The notes: generated by a model not told the origin, from the sequence alone. A stretch of DNA of 64,000 bases from Riptortus pedestris (GCA_019009955.1 CM032229.1:7484001-7548000); one strand, 5' to 3'; shown: positions 32,230-45,470, numbered from the stretch's first letter. Translations and numbers: made by a program.

Positions 32230-32530
32230 TCAGTGACTATCATTTTCAGGCGCGTTACCTTTACCTCCGAATCACTTGAGATGTATTGTACTGGAGTGTA
32301 ATCTCTACTGTTATTGATAAGAAAGCAATTTGTTGTGTGGCGGAATGCGGCGGTTATCAGTAGGTGACAAGAGGTGGAGTAAGTGAGAGTTGGCGGGGGA
32401 GGGGGATCGCTAAGCACGTGACAAGTAGTCAGATCCGGGCCAGTAGGCAGGTAGCATCCAATACTGTCAGCTGCTCCACGATGACAGGTACTGACCATGC
32501 TTCTTACTCCATACACATATGTCAATAACT
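32230..32530. promoter_or_regulatory. GC-richer unique segment, candidate promoter / 5' exon
   Basis: About 300 bases noticeably richer in G and C than the surroundings and unlike any repeat here. It contains a CACGTG E-box (GCACGTGAC, about 32416), several GGTGAC/GTGAC copies, and CACGATGACAG followed by a donor-like GTACTG at about 32485. It could be a promoter and untranslated first exon of the transporter about 24 kb downstream, or an unrelated element. There is no TATA box or initiator I would rely on. Confidence 0.25.
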
Positions 32531-32712
32531 AGTATAGGCATACAACATGTACTAGAATAGGTTTAGCCAACTTAAGCTGCGACTTTAGAAATAATTTTAG
32601 GCTAAATTGTCATTTCTTCGGTGTTTGGAAAGATGGTTCTCATTTATTAGGTAGATTCAGAGATCAAATGGATAACCATATCCAGTCGCAGGTTGGCACT
32701 CACACAGAACAG

Positions 32713-33300
32713 AAAAACTCCTTCACGCAGGGGCTGCGTAAACTAAGCACATTTCCCAAATGTCGGAATGACAAGCCACTGATCTCATCTCAGCATTTGT
32801 TCCTTATTTCCAAAAAAAACTATCAGTAGATAGGAGTGCTCAATAAAATCTTAATTGATAACGTTATCAAAATAGCTATTTGCATGTATCTCACATAATA
32901 AAGGTCCTTTAAAACAATATTTGATATTTATGCTCGAATAAGCCATTTCTCTAGATATATTCTCTTATTTTTAAAGTGCAATGACCATAAGTGGGGGTTT
33001 ACTGAAGGCTGAACTGAATAACGCAAATATCTCAGTTAATATTAAAGATAATGAAAAAATGTACATAACAACATTTATAGAACATTACATTTTCAATAAG
33101 ATTGGTTCTATACAATTTTTAGATCCGACCCATAATAACGGAGATATTAAGAATTTTCGAAATTCCACCCCTCTAAACCCGCTCTCCCCCCAGGCCAATT
33201 TCAGCCGTTAACGAACTCGATCTCTCTTTTTACATAAAACACTTATATATCGAGCTTCGTAAAGATTAAACAAAAATTACGAGTGCGCCAGAGAAACTTA
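32713..33300 (-). mobile_element. TTAGCAG element, L type, 3' part
   Basis: 3' end AAAAACTCCTTCACGCAGGGGC, L block (GATAACGTTATC, GTGGGGGTTTACTGAAGG), inner unit (GACCCATAATAACGGAG) and CCCCTCTAAACCC. It stops at AAAATTACGAGTGCGCC. Confidence 0.85.
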
Positions 33301-33429
33301 CTTATTTGAAGGGTCAATAAAAACTAGAGTCTTTCAATTATTGTTTTAATTCTTTTTTTATTTGAGAATACAATATTCCAAATTTTTTTTTCACTGTTTC
33401 ACTGATTAAGTCAATTTTTGAAGTTCGTC

Positions 33430-33778
33430 TCCATTGTTTTACAACATTTATAGGTCATTTAATTTTCAATAAGAGTAGTTTTGTACAATTCTTCGATCGG
33501 ACTTATAATAACAGGAATATTTCAAATTTTCGTAATTCTCTACCTATAAGCCCCTCTCCCCTTCCCACTGGTCCGGTTTCAGCTATTAACGAAGTTGACC
33601 TTTCTTTTTCATAAAACTCTTATGTAATGTGTGATAGTTTGGTAACGATCACACATATATTACTACCGCTATAGACAAATATATATAATTTTGATTTCAT
33701 TTTCGTCACAAACTAGGCAGGATCAATGGACTTTTGAGGAAGTTTTTCGGAAATCGCGTCATGAGTAAGACCTCAATA
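33430..33778 (-). mobile_element. TTAGCAG element, inner unit plus 5' module
   Basis: Inner unit (CGGACTTATAATAACAGG), CCCTCTCCCC, CTATAGACAAATATATATAA and the 5' module (CATTTTCGTCAC, GGATCAATGGAC, CGCGTCATGAG). Ends at ACCTCAATA. Confidence 0.75.
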
Positions 33779-34590
33779 AAAGAAAAATGTACTGTTCTGT
33801 TACAAAGATTACCACTGAAAGAAATAGTCGACATTGGCGCATAATCCTTCTTCTCCATAATCTTATGTTTAATGACAAATAGTTTGTTTTACTCCTGGTT
33901 GAAAAGATTAATAAAAAACATATATCTATATTATCCAAAGACGATTAAGCAAATCCCAAACTGATTAAAAGGGATTAAAGTTTTTTTTTTTAACCTCTGC
34001 TTTAAGGAAGGACTTGGACAATATGGTTCAATTTAACTTAAGATTTAATGTTTGGGAAGTTGACTCAAGACTGTATTTATTTTTCGTTCTTAATGGAACA
34101 GGAAAAGATTTCCCTTACTTTGTCTTCCATTTCTAAGTAAAAATCCGATGATTAGAATGAAGCATTACTGAAGACACAAACAATTCTATAAGCATGGAAC
34201 ATTCAGGAATTGGTTCCTAACTGTTAAAAGTGAAATTTAGGCAGAAAATGAAATGTTTATTTGAAACATTTACATTATAAACTAAATAAACCTATTGTTT
34301 GGGTTGCAATCCACAATTAAATACGAGACATTGGGCAGATACAAATTAACTTTAATAAGAAGTATGAAATATTTGCCTTCCCGAGTGGAACATCCTGACC
34401 CATTATGGGCTGTTGACCTTATTATTAAGAGCCTTAAAGGTTATGACTCCCAGTCGGCCTCATAACAGGACGGTCAGATATAACGGAAGGAGGTCACTGT
34501 TGTACCCTTCTTGTTTCCGACATGAGAGGAATATACTCCAGGTTGAAATTAATAGAGTGCCATCACTTAGTAGAACGCTTCGACTCATCC

Positions 34591-34593
<3 letters not shown>
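33779..34593. other. Mostly unique sequence
   Basis: 34107-34190 is a small L-type TTAGCAG scrap (minus). A frame at 34413-34593 (SRPHNRTVRYNGRRSLLYPS) might be a LINE C-terminal piece, but this is too weak to call. Confidence 0.35.

Positions 34594-34647
<54 letters not shown>
34594..34647. repeat. (TA)n microsatellite
   Basis: About 27 TA units immediately before the Helitron-like element. Confidence 0.9.
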
Positions 34648-34649
<2 letters not shown>

Positions 34650-35586
34650 AATTGTAACCTCTGTTTGTACATTGATTTTTTTTCGCGAAATTTCACGATA
34701 ACTTTTCGTTTCACATGTCACAGACAAACTGCATTTTGTTTGTTTGTTACCTTTTCACGCATAAACGGCTGAACCGAATTTTATGAAACTTGGTGTGTAT
34801 ATTACAACTAACCCAACTTAGACTTATGTTAATATTCTCTGAGACGAACAGGAGTGGGGGTTATAAGGAGGGCTGAAATTAAAAATAGAAATATTTCGTT
34901 TCCTATTGCATTTTCGGCAATTATGCACATTACAATAGTTGTTTATTTTGTTATTTGGAGTTACTTTTGTTATATACACTTTTGTCGTATACCTAAGTAT
35001 AAATGAGTTAAACGTTAAAAACTACTGCGGAAGTCAACAATTTTATTTTCCCCTAAAAACTCAACCGAACTAAAACAAACTCGGTATGTGAGTTAGCACT
35101 AACGCCTTCCTTATAATAAGCCATACTAACATTTCTAGGGACGGGCAGGAGTGCGGATTATAAGGGAGGCCTGAAATTAAAAATAGATAGAAATATTTCG
35201 TTTCCTATTGGGGTTTCGGCAAATATGCACATAACAAAAGTTGTTTATTTTGTTATTTAGAGAAAGTTGCTCAACAATTCTTTTCAATATGAACTACCAG
35301 GTACCTCACCTGGAAAAATTAATTCAAATGTATGTTAATATTTTGTCCTTAATAATTCAAATCTATGCATAATGCACAGGAAACGGGAAATATGACAATA
35401 TGGAGGACAGTGATGTTTTACATAAAAAATTAATTTTATTATTAACAAATCCACAGAAACGACGGGTATTAACCCTAAACACTGGGACGGGTAAATGTCA
35501 AAATATTGTGCAAAGTAAAGCCTTGCCAAAAAAATCAACATTCAGCCTCAAATGAATTCCCGAGCAAAGCCGGGTATCTGAGCTAG
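34648..35586 (+). mobile_element. Helitron-like element, CTAG 3' end
   Basis: Begins AATTGTAACCTCTGTTTG, then TTTCGCGAAATTTCACG, CATAAACGGCTGAACCGA and two diverged copies of a roughly 300-bp inner unit (starting near 34849 and 35148 with AGGAGTG.GG). The 3' end is CCCGAGCAAAGCCGGG, able to form a short hairpin, then TATCTGAGCTAG before T. A hairpin followed by CTAG and a T target base is the canonical Helitron 3' end. No Rep/helicase is present, so it is non-autonomous. The 5' boundary in the TA tract is approximate. Confidence 0.7.
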
Positions 35587-35794
35587 TATGATAATAAATC
35601 TCCAGTTTCCCCTCAATGACAGGTGTCGGCGAAGTCCTTGATGAAGAAAGACATTAATATCAATAATCGGAGCATGATGAGTTATATATAATACGGTAGC
35701 ACCAAGAATAGTTGGTTATCATGAAAGGTCATCTAATGAAAGGGAACATCCCCAAATTGAGTTTATACCCTAAACTTCGTGCCAATGAAAATCT

Positions 35795-35885
35795 GCAACA
35801 GCCTCTAAGCAAGTAAACTGAGCAGATTTCTCAAGAGCTGAAATGACAGGATAATAATCTCACCTGGCATTCTTTCTTCCCTTTT
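35795..35885 (-). mobile_element. TTAGCAG element, L 3' scrap
   Basis: CAGCCTCTAAGCAAGTAAACTG, GAGCAGATTTCTC, TAATCTCACCTGGC. Confidence 0.55.
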
Positions 35886-35941
35886 AAGTGCCCCATAAAA
35901 ACAATACAATAAGTAAAATTAATGTTGGGGGCCTTAAATAA

Positions 35942-36150
35942 TGTGAGGTGGGGCCAGGTGAGTTACCTCATACAGTGAACCTAGAGTAACGAGTTCGATT
36001 CTCGCCTGGACAATAGGCATTTATTTTATGAGGAACTTATTAAATACAATCCTTAGCCCCACTCTTGCTTGCCAATTGTGGTAACCTGTAAATAGCCCGT
36101 CCCAATTAGCCTTAGTTGCAAAAAGTGGCCATTAATAAATAATGTAATTT
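35942..36150 (+). repeat. tRNA-derived SINE, nearly full length
   Basis: Diverged head (GGGGCCAGGTGAGTTACC), GAGTTCGATTCTCGCC B box, GACAATAGGCATTTATTT, GTAACCTGTAAATAGCCCG, CCAATTAGCCTTAGTTGC and an AATAAATAATG tail. Confidence 0.88.
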
Positions 36151-36329
36151 TTTTTTTAATTAAAATTTATTTCATTGAACTCGAATAAGAATAAGTCCAT
36201 TATTTGATGTATCTATGAGAGTTAGAGGAAAATGAGTAGAACAATTATTGAGGGACCATAACAATGCATTGAATATAAATCATTTTTCACGGGCCGACGC
36301 ACGACAAGTAAGGTATTTAAGATTTTATG
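36151..36329. other. No recognisable feature
   Basis: AT-rich unique sequence. Confidence 0.35.
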
Positions 36330-36545
36330 TTTTGCCCCATCTCAAAAACCTCTCTTCTTCGCTATTGACGAACTTCATCTTTGGTTTAACATGAAAATTT
36401 AAAAAGTCTAATTTGTTTAAGATTACATGAATATAGAACTGCAGCTAGAGAGCTGCAGTTTCAGAGCACACTTGTTTTTCGTCATCTCCTTTTGAAATGA
36501 TTTTTCAAAAATCACTTCATGAGTTCAACCTTATTAGATGAATAC
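36330..36545 (-). mobile_element. TTAGCAG element, decayed 5' half
   Basis: CTATTGACGAACTTCATC, an unusual GCTGCAGTTCT-like inverted repeat (CTGCAGCTAGAGAGCTGCAG) where the TA core should be, TTTTTCGTCATCTCC, TTCATGAGTTCAACC. Confidence 0.6.
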
Positions 36546-37500
36546 CCGTAAAAGAAATGTGCTTATAGTCATCCCCACGACGAAGCCATTCATGAATGAC
36601 TGAATTCACATTTCTTTTACTGTTTAAAACTATTTAAAATCTCCCGAAACTAAATAGAAATGTTTGAGAATTAATTCCCCTGTTATCTTCTTTCATCGTG
36701 TGCCATTTCCATTTTCCTTAGGAACAGTAAGAAAATACAAGTGAAACATGAAGGAAATGTAAGACGGTTTCCTCAATTAAGATTGGCTATGTTAGCACTT
36801 AATGAGAAAATATTTACTTATTTATTAGTAACGATTCGACGTGGCTTCTTAGCGGTTTTGAGATAAGAATTTCCATTGTCACAAAGACAACACACTCCGA
36901 TAAAATCAACATATCTCATCAAGTTCAACGGAATTATCCTTTTTGACCCTAACTTGAATCTTCAGTATTTTCGAGGTCACGTATGAACTTATCTCCCATA
37001 AGCCAAATATTTCTAGCTTTGGAATGATGAAATTTCGTAATTAGAACACTTGAAACTTCTAGTTATGCGGCTCCCCACTAAGGGGGGAGGAAGATGAAAA
37101 TAAAATATACCAAAATTCTTATGCTATTTATGGTTGAAACCGTCATTAGATCAGCCATAGCATTAACAGTTGGACGTTAATAAATAATAATATATTTTAG
37201 AGATATATTAGAGCCTTTACGTTTGAAATTAAAAGAGCTAAAGCATTTCTTTATCTATTGATATTTTTTTAGAGAAGGGGCAACAGACTCGAATAATTTT
37301 GTAAGCCAAGAAGTAAACTTTAGTTATTCCAGGTATTCATTACTGTTATATTTTCAGAAAATAACCAACGCATGACTATCATGATGCTAACGGCTTTTAA
37401 AGTTATATGGACTCTTCATTTTTATGTCCAGTATCGTTATAAAAACCAGACAGAAGACTTCCAAAGTTTTAAAGCTATAAATCTGTTTTAGAGTTTATAT

Positions 37501-37537
<37 letters not shown>

Positions 37538-37549
37538 GATAAAGAAATG
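36546..37549. other. Mostly unique sequence
   Basis: Contains a SINE tail scrap at 37165-37200 (GTTGGACGTTAATAAATAAT) and (TA)n at 37503-37536. No gene seen. Confidence 0.4.
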
Positions 37550-38005
37550 AAAAGTCTGTCATGCGGGAGCTGTGTTAAGTAAGCAGATTTCCTAGGTATG
37601 CCACTATTTTGCATTTATCTCAAAACGTAAAAGTTCAATCAGAAAAATATTGGGTATTTCAGCTTCAAATAAAGTGCTTCATGATATAACACCTGATAGT
37701 TAATATGACATGAGTAGGAGTGGGTATTTACTAAAGGCCAAAAACTAAAAAATGCAAATATCTTGGTTAATAATCAAGATAGAGAAATTATGCATATAAC
37801 AACATTTATAGAATATTTAATTTGCAATACGATTTGTTCTATACACTTTTTCGGTCCGATGTATAATAACGAAGATATTTCAGATTTTCCTCTAAACCTT
37901 CCTCCCCTTTCTGATTTCAGACGTTAACGAACTTGATCTTTATTTTTACATAAAACGTTTAAATATCCAATTTGGTAACTATCAAACAAATATTACGTCC
38001 GGTTC
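37550..38005 (-). mobile_element. TTAGCAG element, L type, 3' part
   Basis: 3' end AAAGTCTGTCATGCGGGAGC, GTAAGCAGATTTCC, L block (GACATGAGTAGGAGTGGG), inner unit, GATTTCAGACGTTAACG. Stops at CAAATATTACGTCCGG. Confidence 0.83.
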
Positions 38006-39242
38006 AGATATTCATTTGAGGTATTAGGAATCAGATGAAGTAATCATTATTTTGTAAATGTAGTAGACTGACTAAATGATCGAGGTAGGGAGAAGGATGT
38101 AGAAGGAAATGAAATTACTGAATTTCATACTAAGCTATAGTCTGTTAATTATAAAAAAGAAACTAATCCCGAAATGTTAGCTCAACAGGCCACGAAGGAT
38201 TATGGTCTACCAAACGGCACAATAAAAAAAATCTACTAAAACATATCCTAAACACAATTTCTTTTATATATTGTTTTCCGACCAAGATAAAATATTGAAA
38301 TTAATGAATTTACGTTTATGAGTATGCGGTTACAAAGTTAAACTCAATGTGCGGTTTCCTTTTGTTTTTTGTTTTGTTTCAAATGTAACAATAAGCAGGC
38401 AATAATTTCTATTTTGATTTCATTAGCATTAGAGTTACCTAAAACAGATTATTTGTTCTAAAAATAATCTTAAATTTACTAATTGTAAAACAAAATAGTT
38501 GTTTTGTTTTCATAACTATTTTTTTCTACATCAGTATTTATACAGGATATAATACAGTTGCAAAAAGTGGACGTTAATAAATAATAATAATAATAATACA
38601 AGACTTCTCTTCCGGGAGGTACCTCTTTGCATAAAAGACATCTTTCGAAAATCAGAGACAAATTTGCCATTAAGTTGCAAAAAGGGCTTTTTTTTTAATG
38701 TCACGTATGTTTTTAAAAAAAACACTCCGCTTATTACAATTAGAAATGAAAAATTAGTATAGTTATCATACATGAACTATTAAAAATCTGAATTAATTTC
38801 AAAGCTGTTAATTTATGCAAAAAAAATACGCAAGGCATAAACGTTCGAAAATTAACAGTTTCTAAGATAATATAAATGTGAATAATACTTTCTTCTAAAC
38901 ATAAAAGGAAGTTGTTATTGTGTTTAAGTATGAAATCATTTATAGAAAAAACTAAGATTAGCAACGGAACATAACAAAGTTTCATTTGTAATTCGTCGCC
39001 AGGATTCGTGCCTTTCAACAATTTTAGACGTTGCCATGACAAAAGTAAAATACAAGAATGTCATTTCGAAATCTGTGAAAATAAACACTTTATTACAACC
39101 GAAGGAATTCATGGATTACAAGTCAGCAGGCATAACTATTCTTGTATTAGTGAAACATCATTTTTACACTAGGCGCTACAACTGGAGCCTCCCTCCTATC
39201 TAGGACAGTGTTTGGCCATCAATATCTCAGGCGGCTGTTGTA
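38006..39242. other. Mostly unique sequence with a SINE tail
   Basis: 38550-38600 is a SINE 3' end (GTTGCAAAAAGTGGACG, (AAT)n tail). Frames at 38531-39042 on the minus strand have no recognisable content. Confidence 0.4.
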
Positions 39243-39429
39243 AACATTTTCTTTAAAAATTCCATAAATCTCCGTTATAATAGGTCGGATCGAAGAATTA
39301 GCACCGAACCAATCTTATTGCAAACATGTGATTGGTTCATCTTATAAATGAGATGTGGTCACACGTATACTATACCAGCACGAGGGAAGTCTGCTTAGGT
39401 TACGCAGCCCTTGCGTGACGGGCTTTTTT
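39243..39429 (+). mobile_element. TTAGCAG element, decayed 3' end
   Basis: CATAAATCTCCGTTATAATAGG, GAACCAATCTTATTGC, GCACGAGGGAAGTCTGCTTAG, hairpin ACGCAGCCCTTGCGT, GACGGGCTTTTTT. Confidence 0.85.
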
Positions 39430-41055
39430 GACAACATGAAAACATCTATAAATTATGTTTTGTAACATTTTTCGATATGATATATTCGAACGATTGTATT
39501 GTAGATAAATTAAATCATGTTAAATGAATCAAAACATGTTGTGTACTTCATTTAATAGGAGCAGGAGGAAGTAATGCAGTGCCATCGGATTTGTTAGGTT
39601 AGTCAAGGTGGCTAATATTTCTTGTCTCAATTGAAATCCAAATATTGGGATCAAGATGTCTGTTTATCTAACTTCAGGAAAAGATTCTCTCTGAAGAAAC
39701 TCTGATACGTAAAATATTTGTTAACCCGTTTAACACAGCCGCCATAACTATACAGATTGGTTTACAGGCGAGCGGCATTCCAAGTAAACATATCATTACT
39801 CAGACTGCAAATAAATTCTTCTAGAAACTGTTAAATGCCATTTTAAAACAAATTTCTGTATACATGAGGGCATTAAGAATTCCAGCTTAATTAATGTATT
39901 TACAGAGAAAACACCATTATTTAAAACCGATGTTATTCTTTCTCCGATGTAAACAGTTCTACAGTTTATCTGTTTATATTTATCTTACTTAATTAAATGT
40001 AAGTTCCTCCACATCCAAAAGGATAAATATGTAAGAAGAGACTTTAAGTTAAAAATGGATCTCATTCACCCAAATAAATGCATTTATGGTATTAATATTT
40101 CTGTTTTCATTGCGTTAGAAATTATTTTGTTTTTTAAAAACAATTTTCTAATATTATATCAATTCAATTCTTTACAAATTATTGAATAACACACACTCGT
40201 ACACACACACTTTATACATTCTTTATAAAGTTAGGCCAAATTTTAAGAATACTTAGTATAAAATTCATCAATTTAAATAATTATGTGCAATAAATTAGTT
40301 TTCGTTAACAATCTTAATAAAAATATCGTTAAATATCTAAAATATATATATTTTTTTATATATATATTTATTTTTTTATGACAAGCTTTATAAATGATGA
40401 GAAACATGTCCCACTTTAAAGAGACGATGTACCTTATCATAAATTCAGACTCTCTTCGCTCGTGTGGGTAAACGTTTTCACTCGAGTTGTAAAATGATCT
40501 ACTTTCGTCACTTGTATAATAAATAACTATTTTTTTTTTATCTGATACCTCGCAGTTGAGATGTTGATGGTTGTAATGTTTGCAGCCTGGTGTCATCGGT
40601 TGAGTTTTGAGGGATGGATAGAGAAAACGAAAGAAGAGAAAGGGATATAGGGAGAGGATGAAGTAAAAAGCTTATAGGGGGTCCTGTAAAATAATCCTAA
40701 ATCTACCTAAATCTAAAAAACTTAATCTACTTAAGGGAGGGATCTAGACTTGTAGAAGTGTGATAGACGGCTGATGCAAAGATATTCACCTGACATGAGC
40801 AAACCTAAACATTCTACGGTGATTAGCCCGTGACTAAACCGAACTCATCGTGTTATAGTGTTCACCAAGGATTTTCCGTCTTGTTCCATTTCTTTAAACT
40901 CTCATGCCGTAAGTTTACTATACACTAGCAGGTATATTCATTTTCAGAGATATTTTCATTTTGTGCAGCTCAGTCCCCCATTTTATTCCAATTCGAGAAA
41001 ATCGTAGAAAAGTTTTATTTTCATTTCGAAAAAGATGATATCCTTTTCTATTCAA
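39430..41055. other. No recognisable feature
   Basis: The longest stretch free of repeats I can assign. AT-rich; minus-strand frame 40273-40596 has no recognisable content. A purine-rich patch lies at 40600-40680. Confidence 0.4.
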
Positions 41056-41345
41056 AAACGTCCGTTAAGCAGAGGCTTCGTAAACTACACAGATTTACCA
41101 CGTGCTGGCATGTCAGTACTAACCTACTGAAGACTGAAGCAAGAAAGTACAGATAACTCTCCTAATATACAATAACTAACTTCATATACAGTTTTGAATA
41201 AATTTTAGAGCAACAATTATAGAACATCTATTTTTTAAACAAGATTGACATGATTCTATAAAAATGCTAAAGGGATATGAAATTCAGGACTCCCCTCCCC
41301 CCTCTAAACCCACCTAGTCCTGAAAGTTTGGGAATTCGCACGATA
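41056..41345 (-). mobile_element. TTAGCAG element, decayed L 3' part
   Basis: AAAACGTCCGTTAAGCAGAGGC, CACAGATTTACCACGTGCTGGC, ACTCCCCTCCCCCCTCTAAACC. Confidence 0.75.
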
Positions 41346-41734
41346 TATTTCTATTTTCTAACAGTCATGTGTATATAGTTGAAATAGAAATGGTTTCTCG
41401 TGAATATATAAAGATTGGATGGACCTAAGCACACATACACCTTGCCCACATACACCATGTTCCTTCCTTTTGAACGCATATCACAAATGATCATCATGTC
41501 CAGTTACTGATCTGTCATTCTGTTGTAGCCGTCACTCCGAGGTTCAATCCTAGATGATTCATATTAATCGGTACCCGCCCAAGCACAAAGGTGATGGAGC
41601 CTCCAACACGTTCAAGTGACAGAAAGGGCAGGAAACATGTTAAGCCCTATTCACGATTTTAGAAGAAGGTGGTGGGATATTATTTAAATTGATATTAGCA
41701 GAGGAAATTATTTTAATTCAAACAAAACAATTAT
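41346..41734. other. Unique sequence with a B-box-like spot
   Basis: GAGGTTCAATCCTAG at about 41551 resembles a polymerase III B box, but no A box or tRNA-like pairing is seen. Confidence 0.3.
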
Positions 41735-41793
41735 TTATTAACGTCTACTTTGAGCTACTAAAGCTATTTGGGACAGGTTATCTACAGGTTTCC
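41735..41793 (-). repeat. tRNA-derived SINE, 3' end
   Basis: Inverse of the SINE tail: TTTATTAACGTCTACTTTG, then GGGACAGGTTATCTACAGG. Confidence 0.8.
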
Positions 41794-41799
41794 GTCATT

Positions 41800-42510
<711 letters not shown>

Positions 42511-42539
42511 CTAGTCAGGGTGGTTCTGGGAATTTTATT

Positions 42540-42652
42540 TAATGAGCTTGTCACTAAATAAAATTCCTATTGTCCAGGTGAGAATCCAAGACACGTCTGT
42601 AAGTTTAACATGTGAGATTTAAGACCGACGCCTTAACTCTCCTGAGCTCCAC
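42540..42652 (-). repeat. tRNA-derived SINE, head
   Basis: Minus-strand GGAGCTCAGGAGAGTTAAGG, CACATGTTAAACTTAC, decayed B box, CTGGACAATAGGAATTTTA. Confidence 0.82.
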
Positions 42653-44549
42653 TTAATATTTATAACCAGCTGGCTGCTTACTTCCAAGTGACTCTGAGCA
42701 TTGGCTGTTGTTGGGTGTACTAGAAAGAGACTCTATTCCCAGTGATTCAAGTTTAGAGAAATCTAATTATTTTATCAACCACAAACCACTATCGGCGGAA
42801 AACTGCTCACACCAAAATGCCAGCTCACCTAATTCTTTGGCTGACTGTGGTGAGAAGCAATCGCTGAACTGGATAAACAAAAATGATTATATATGTGTAT
42901 ATATATATATATAGCGAGAGAGAGAGAACATTTATAACTGAAACTCTTTCCAACAATTCCTATGTTATCTAACCTCCCATCATCAAGAAAAAAAAAGGTT
43001 TATGAAATTAATAAAACATGTTTAAGTTCTTGCAATAAATGAAACAATTAAATTTTAAATTTTTAAACTAAATTCTACTACATACTAACATTATCCTTTC
43101 AAACCATCCTACCTTACAAATTGTGCCGACTGGCACGGCTAAGGTCCTATAGAAAGATGGAGTCGTTATTTTGTAGTAGACTTTGTCTTTATGAGGCATC
43201 ACATAGACACGAACTAGTAGAGAAGTAAAAGAGATTTTTAATAATCGTTTGAAGCTTCCATTCTTTTGTTGACCTTCCGCCATAGAGTAGTTAAAATTAA
43301 AAATATTAAAATCGAAGTCAATCATATAAAAATAATTGAACTAGTTACATAAAAAATATAGTTAAAATAACATATAAAAATACCCCATAAGTAAAACCCA
43401 TGAGGGAAATCTGCTAACGGAACCGCAGGTCCACTCCAGCAGGGGAGTCACTCCATGTCTGAGAGGGTTAATTCGATTTCTCATTCGAAGAGCCATACCC
43501 CTTGAAAATATATGATCCAAACGCCTTATTTTTATTGCGTACAATACTTTTTACCTATTTTTAATAGTAGGAATATGTCCCTTTATTTTTGACACTGTGT
43601 AAGTGGTAACAGTTCTATTGTTAGCTCTTGAAGAGACGCCGACAGAGATGTGAAACCTTTAGAATTGTATTGGAATTAACGCAACGTTCAATGGCTGGCC
43701 TTCAACATGACGAAGATGGATTTAGGGTCATGTTATTGATAACATTTATGTTTATACACCTTATATGTACACTTAATCTTGAATTTCTCAATGTCTATTA
43801 GAGATAACAGAAATACCTTACAGACTCTTTTTGTGCACTATTGGGTGATTAGAAAAGTGATTCGTTTTTATCCGATGAATAGAAACATAGATATTTAAGA
43901 TTTTGTGTTTTACTCCAACTTAGGACGGATCTTAAGGTCATTAACTGCGCGCAGCTTATTATTTCTCCAAAATCTTTAATTATTGAGTTTTATAATTACA
44001 TTCCTAGAGTTGTCAAATTAACTGAAAACTACAAATGCATAAGAAAATTCGGTGTGTATGTTTGCTGTTTTTATAAAACAATTTGTTGACAATTTAATTT
44101 ATACAACTTTTGTGTAATGCAACGGCTGACGAGTGATTTTAGTTGTTTTAGAGGTTTTTCATTAAAAACGCTGGCAAGAGTTGGTCGCATAAGAAATCTT
44201 CGCTCATCAACTTCAGAGAAGTATGATGTAAGATTAAATATAATATAATGTTCAATAACATTTCTTTGAGTCAATTTTATTTTCAAGATGGAGCTCATGT
44301 TCTTTATTTATTTACTTAATGAATTTATTGCTGGTAATAATAATACTACCTTTAAAAGGCACAACGATTCCATCACAAATATATTTGAAAGATATATCAC
44401 AAAAATGTCCTTGGGCATAGAGGAAGAGGTAGGTCTAGAAAATCCAAATTTGAAGACATCAAGCATCTTATGGATTTCGGTGGGGCACCTTAGTTAGTAA
44501 CTTACAAATAACAACTAATCATAAAAACAGACTTATCATCATTCACATT
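42653..44549. other. Mostly unique sequence
   Basis: A tiny TTAGCAG 5' scrap lies at 43401-43417 (GGGAAATCTGCTAA, minus). Minus frames at 43068-43325 (85 codons) and 44071-44298 (75 codons) are not recognisable and lack supporting splice sites. Confidence 0.4.
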
Positions 44550-44705
44550 TAAGTTCGATTTTCGCATGGGCAAAGGAATTTATTTAGTGGCGGAATTCAT
44601 TATATAAAATCCTTAGTCCCACCCTGGCTGGAAAAGAGTAATAACCTGTAGATAACACGTCCCAATCAGCCTCAGTTGCAAAAAGTGGACGTAAATAAAT
44701 AATTT
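44550..44705 (+). repeat. tRNA-derived SINE, head truncated
   Basis: AAGTTCGATTTTCGC, ATTTATTTAGTGGCGG, CCTTAGTCCCACCCTGGC, CAATCAGCCTCAGTTGC and an AAATAAATAA tail. Confidence 0.86.
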
Positions 44706-44711
44706 AATTCA

Positions 44712-44977
44712 ATATTAATATTAGAAAAATAAGTTTATTACAAGTTTTATAGAAAATTAACTTGCCAATAAGATTGCTTCCATACACATTTCGATCCAAT
44801 GTATAACAACGGAGATATTTTGAATTCTGGAAATTCCTCACTCTAAACCCCCCCCCTCCACTAGTCTGATTTCAACTATTAACGAACATGATCTTTATTT
44901 TTACATTAAACGTTTAAATATCTAGGTTGGTAATCATCAGATGAAAATTTCGACCCCTAGAGAGTTAACACACAAAA

Positions 44978-45018
<41 letters not shown>

Positions 45019-45125
45019 AACGGATCTCATTTTCGTCATCGGGTATGATCGAAAGACATTTGAACATTTTTTTTAGAAAATCCCGCCATGAGTTCAACCT
45101 CAATAGCAGATACTTGTTAAAATCA
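44712..45125 (-). mobile_element. TTAGCAG element, inner unit to 5' module
   Basis: Inner unit (CAATGTATAACAACGGAG), AACCCCCCCCCTCC, CGACCCCTAGAGAGTTAAC, (TA)n at 44980-45015, TTTGAACGGATCTCATTTTCG, CTCAATAGCAGATA. The 3' end is missing. Confidence 0.82.
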
Positions 45126-45287
45126 GTAAGCCAAATGCTGCCAGAGTGGGTTGTGAGGTGCAGTAAAAAAGAGAAAGGACATCTGATTAAGTGGGAGAGC
45201 AACTATTTTTGCTCTCACTTTCTCTTTCATTTCGAAAGATCGTTGGGCGAAAATATCGTGGGTCACACCCAAACACCAAAATTCAGT
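45126..45287. other. Short unique gap between copies
   Basis: Nothing recognisable. Confidence 0.35.
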
Positions 45288-45408
45288 TTATCAGATTTCC
45301 CTCAAGGGAAATCAGCTTTTGAAGTTGTACTCATGAAGCGATTTTCAAATTTTTTCTTCAAATAACCATTGCCCTACCTAGGAGATGACGAAAATGAGGT
45401 TCGTACAA

Positions 45409-45470
<62 letters not shown>

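Noticed and set aside
32226..32525. 99-codon minus frame in the GC-richer island
   Set aside because: Low-complexity proline stretch and no recognisable domain; higher GC lengthens chance frames.
39692..39715. Third hammerhead-like CTGAAGA
   Set aside because: No stem II or GAA follows at the required distance.
41551..41565. Possible tRNA gene at a B-box-like GAGGTTCAATCCTAG
   Set aside because: No A box or acceptor pairing at the right distance; at most a decayed SINE.
42708..42914. 68-codon plus frame as a small gene
   Set aside because: Runs into a TA tract, no recognisable domain, no splice context.
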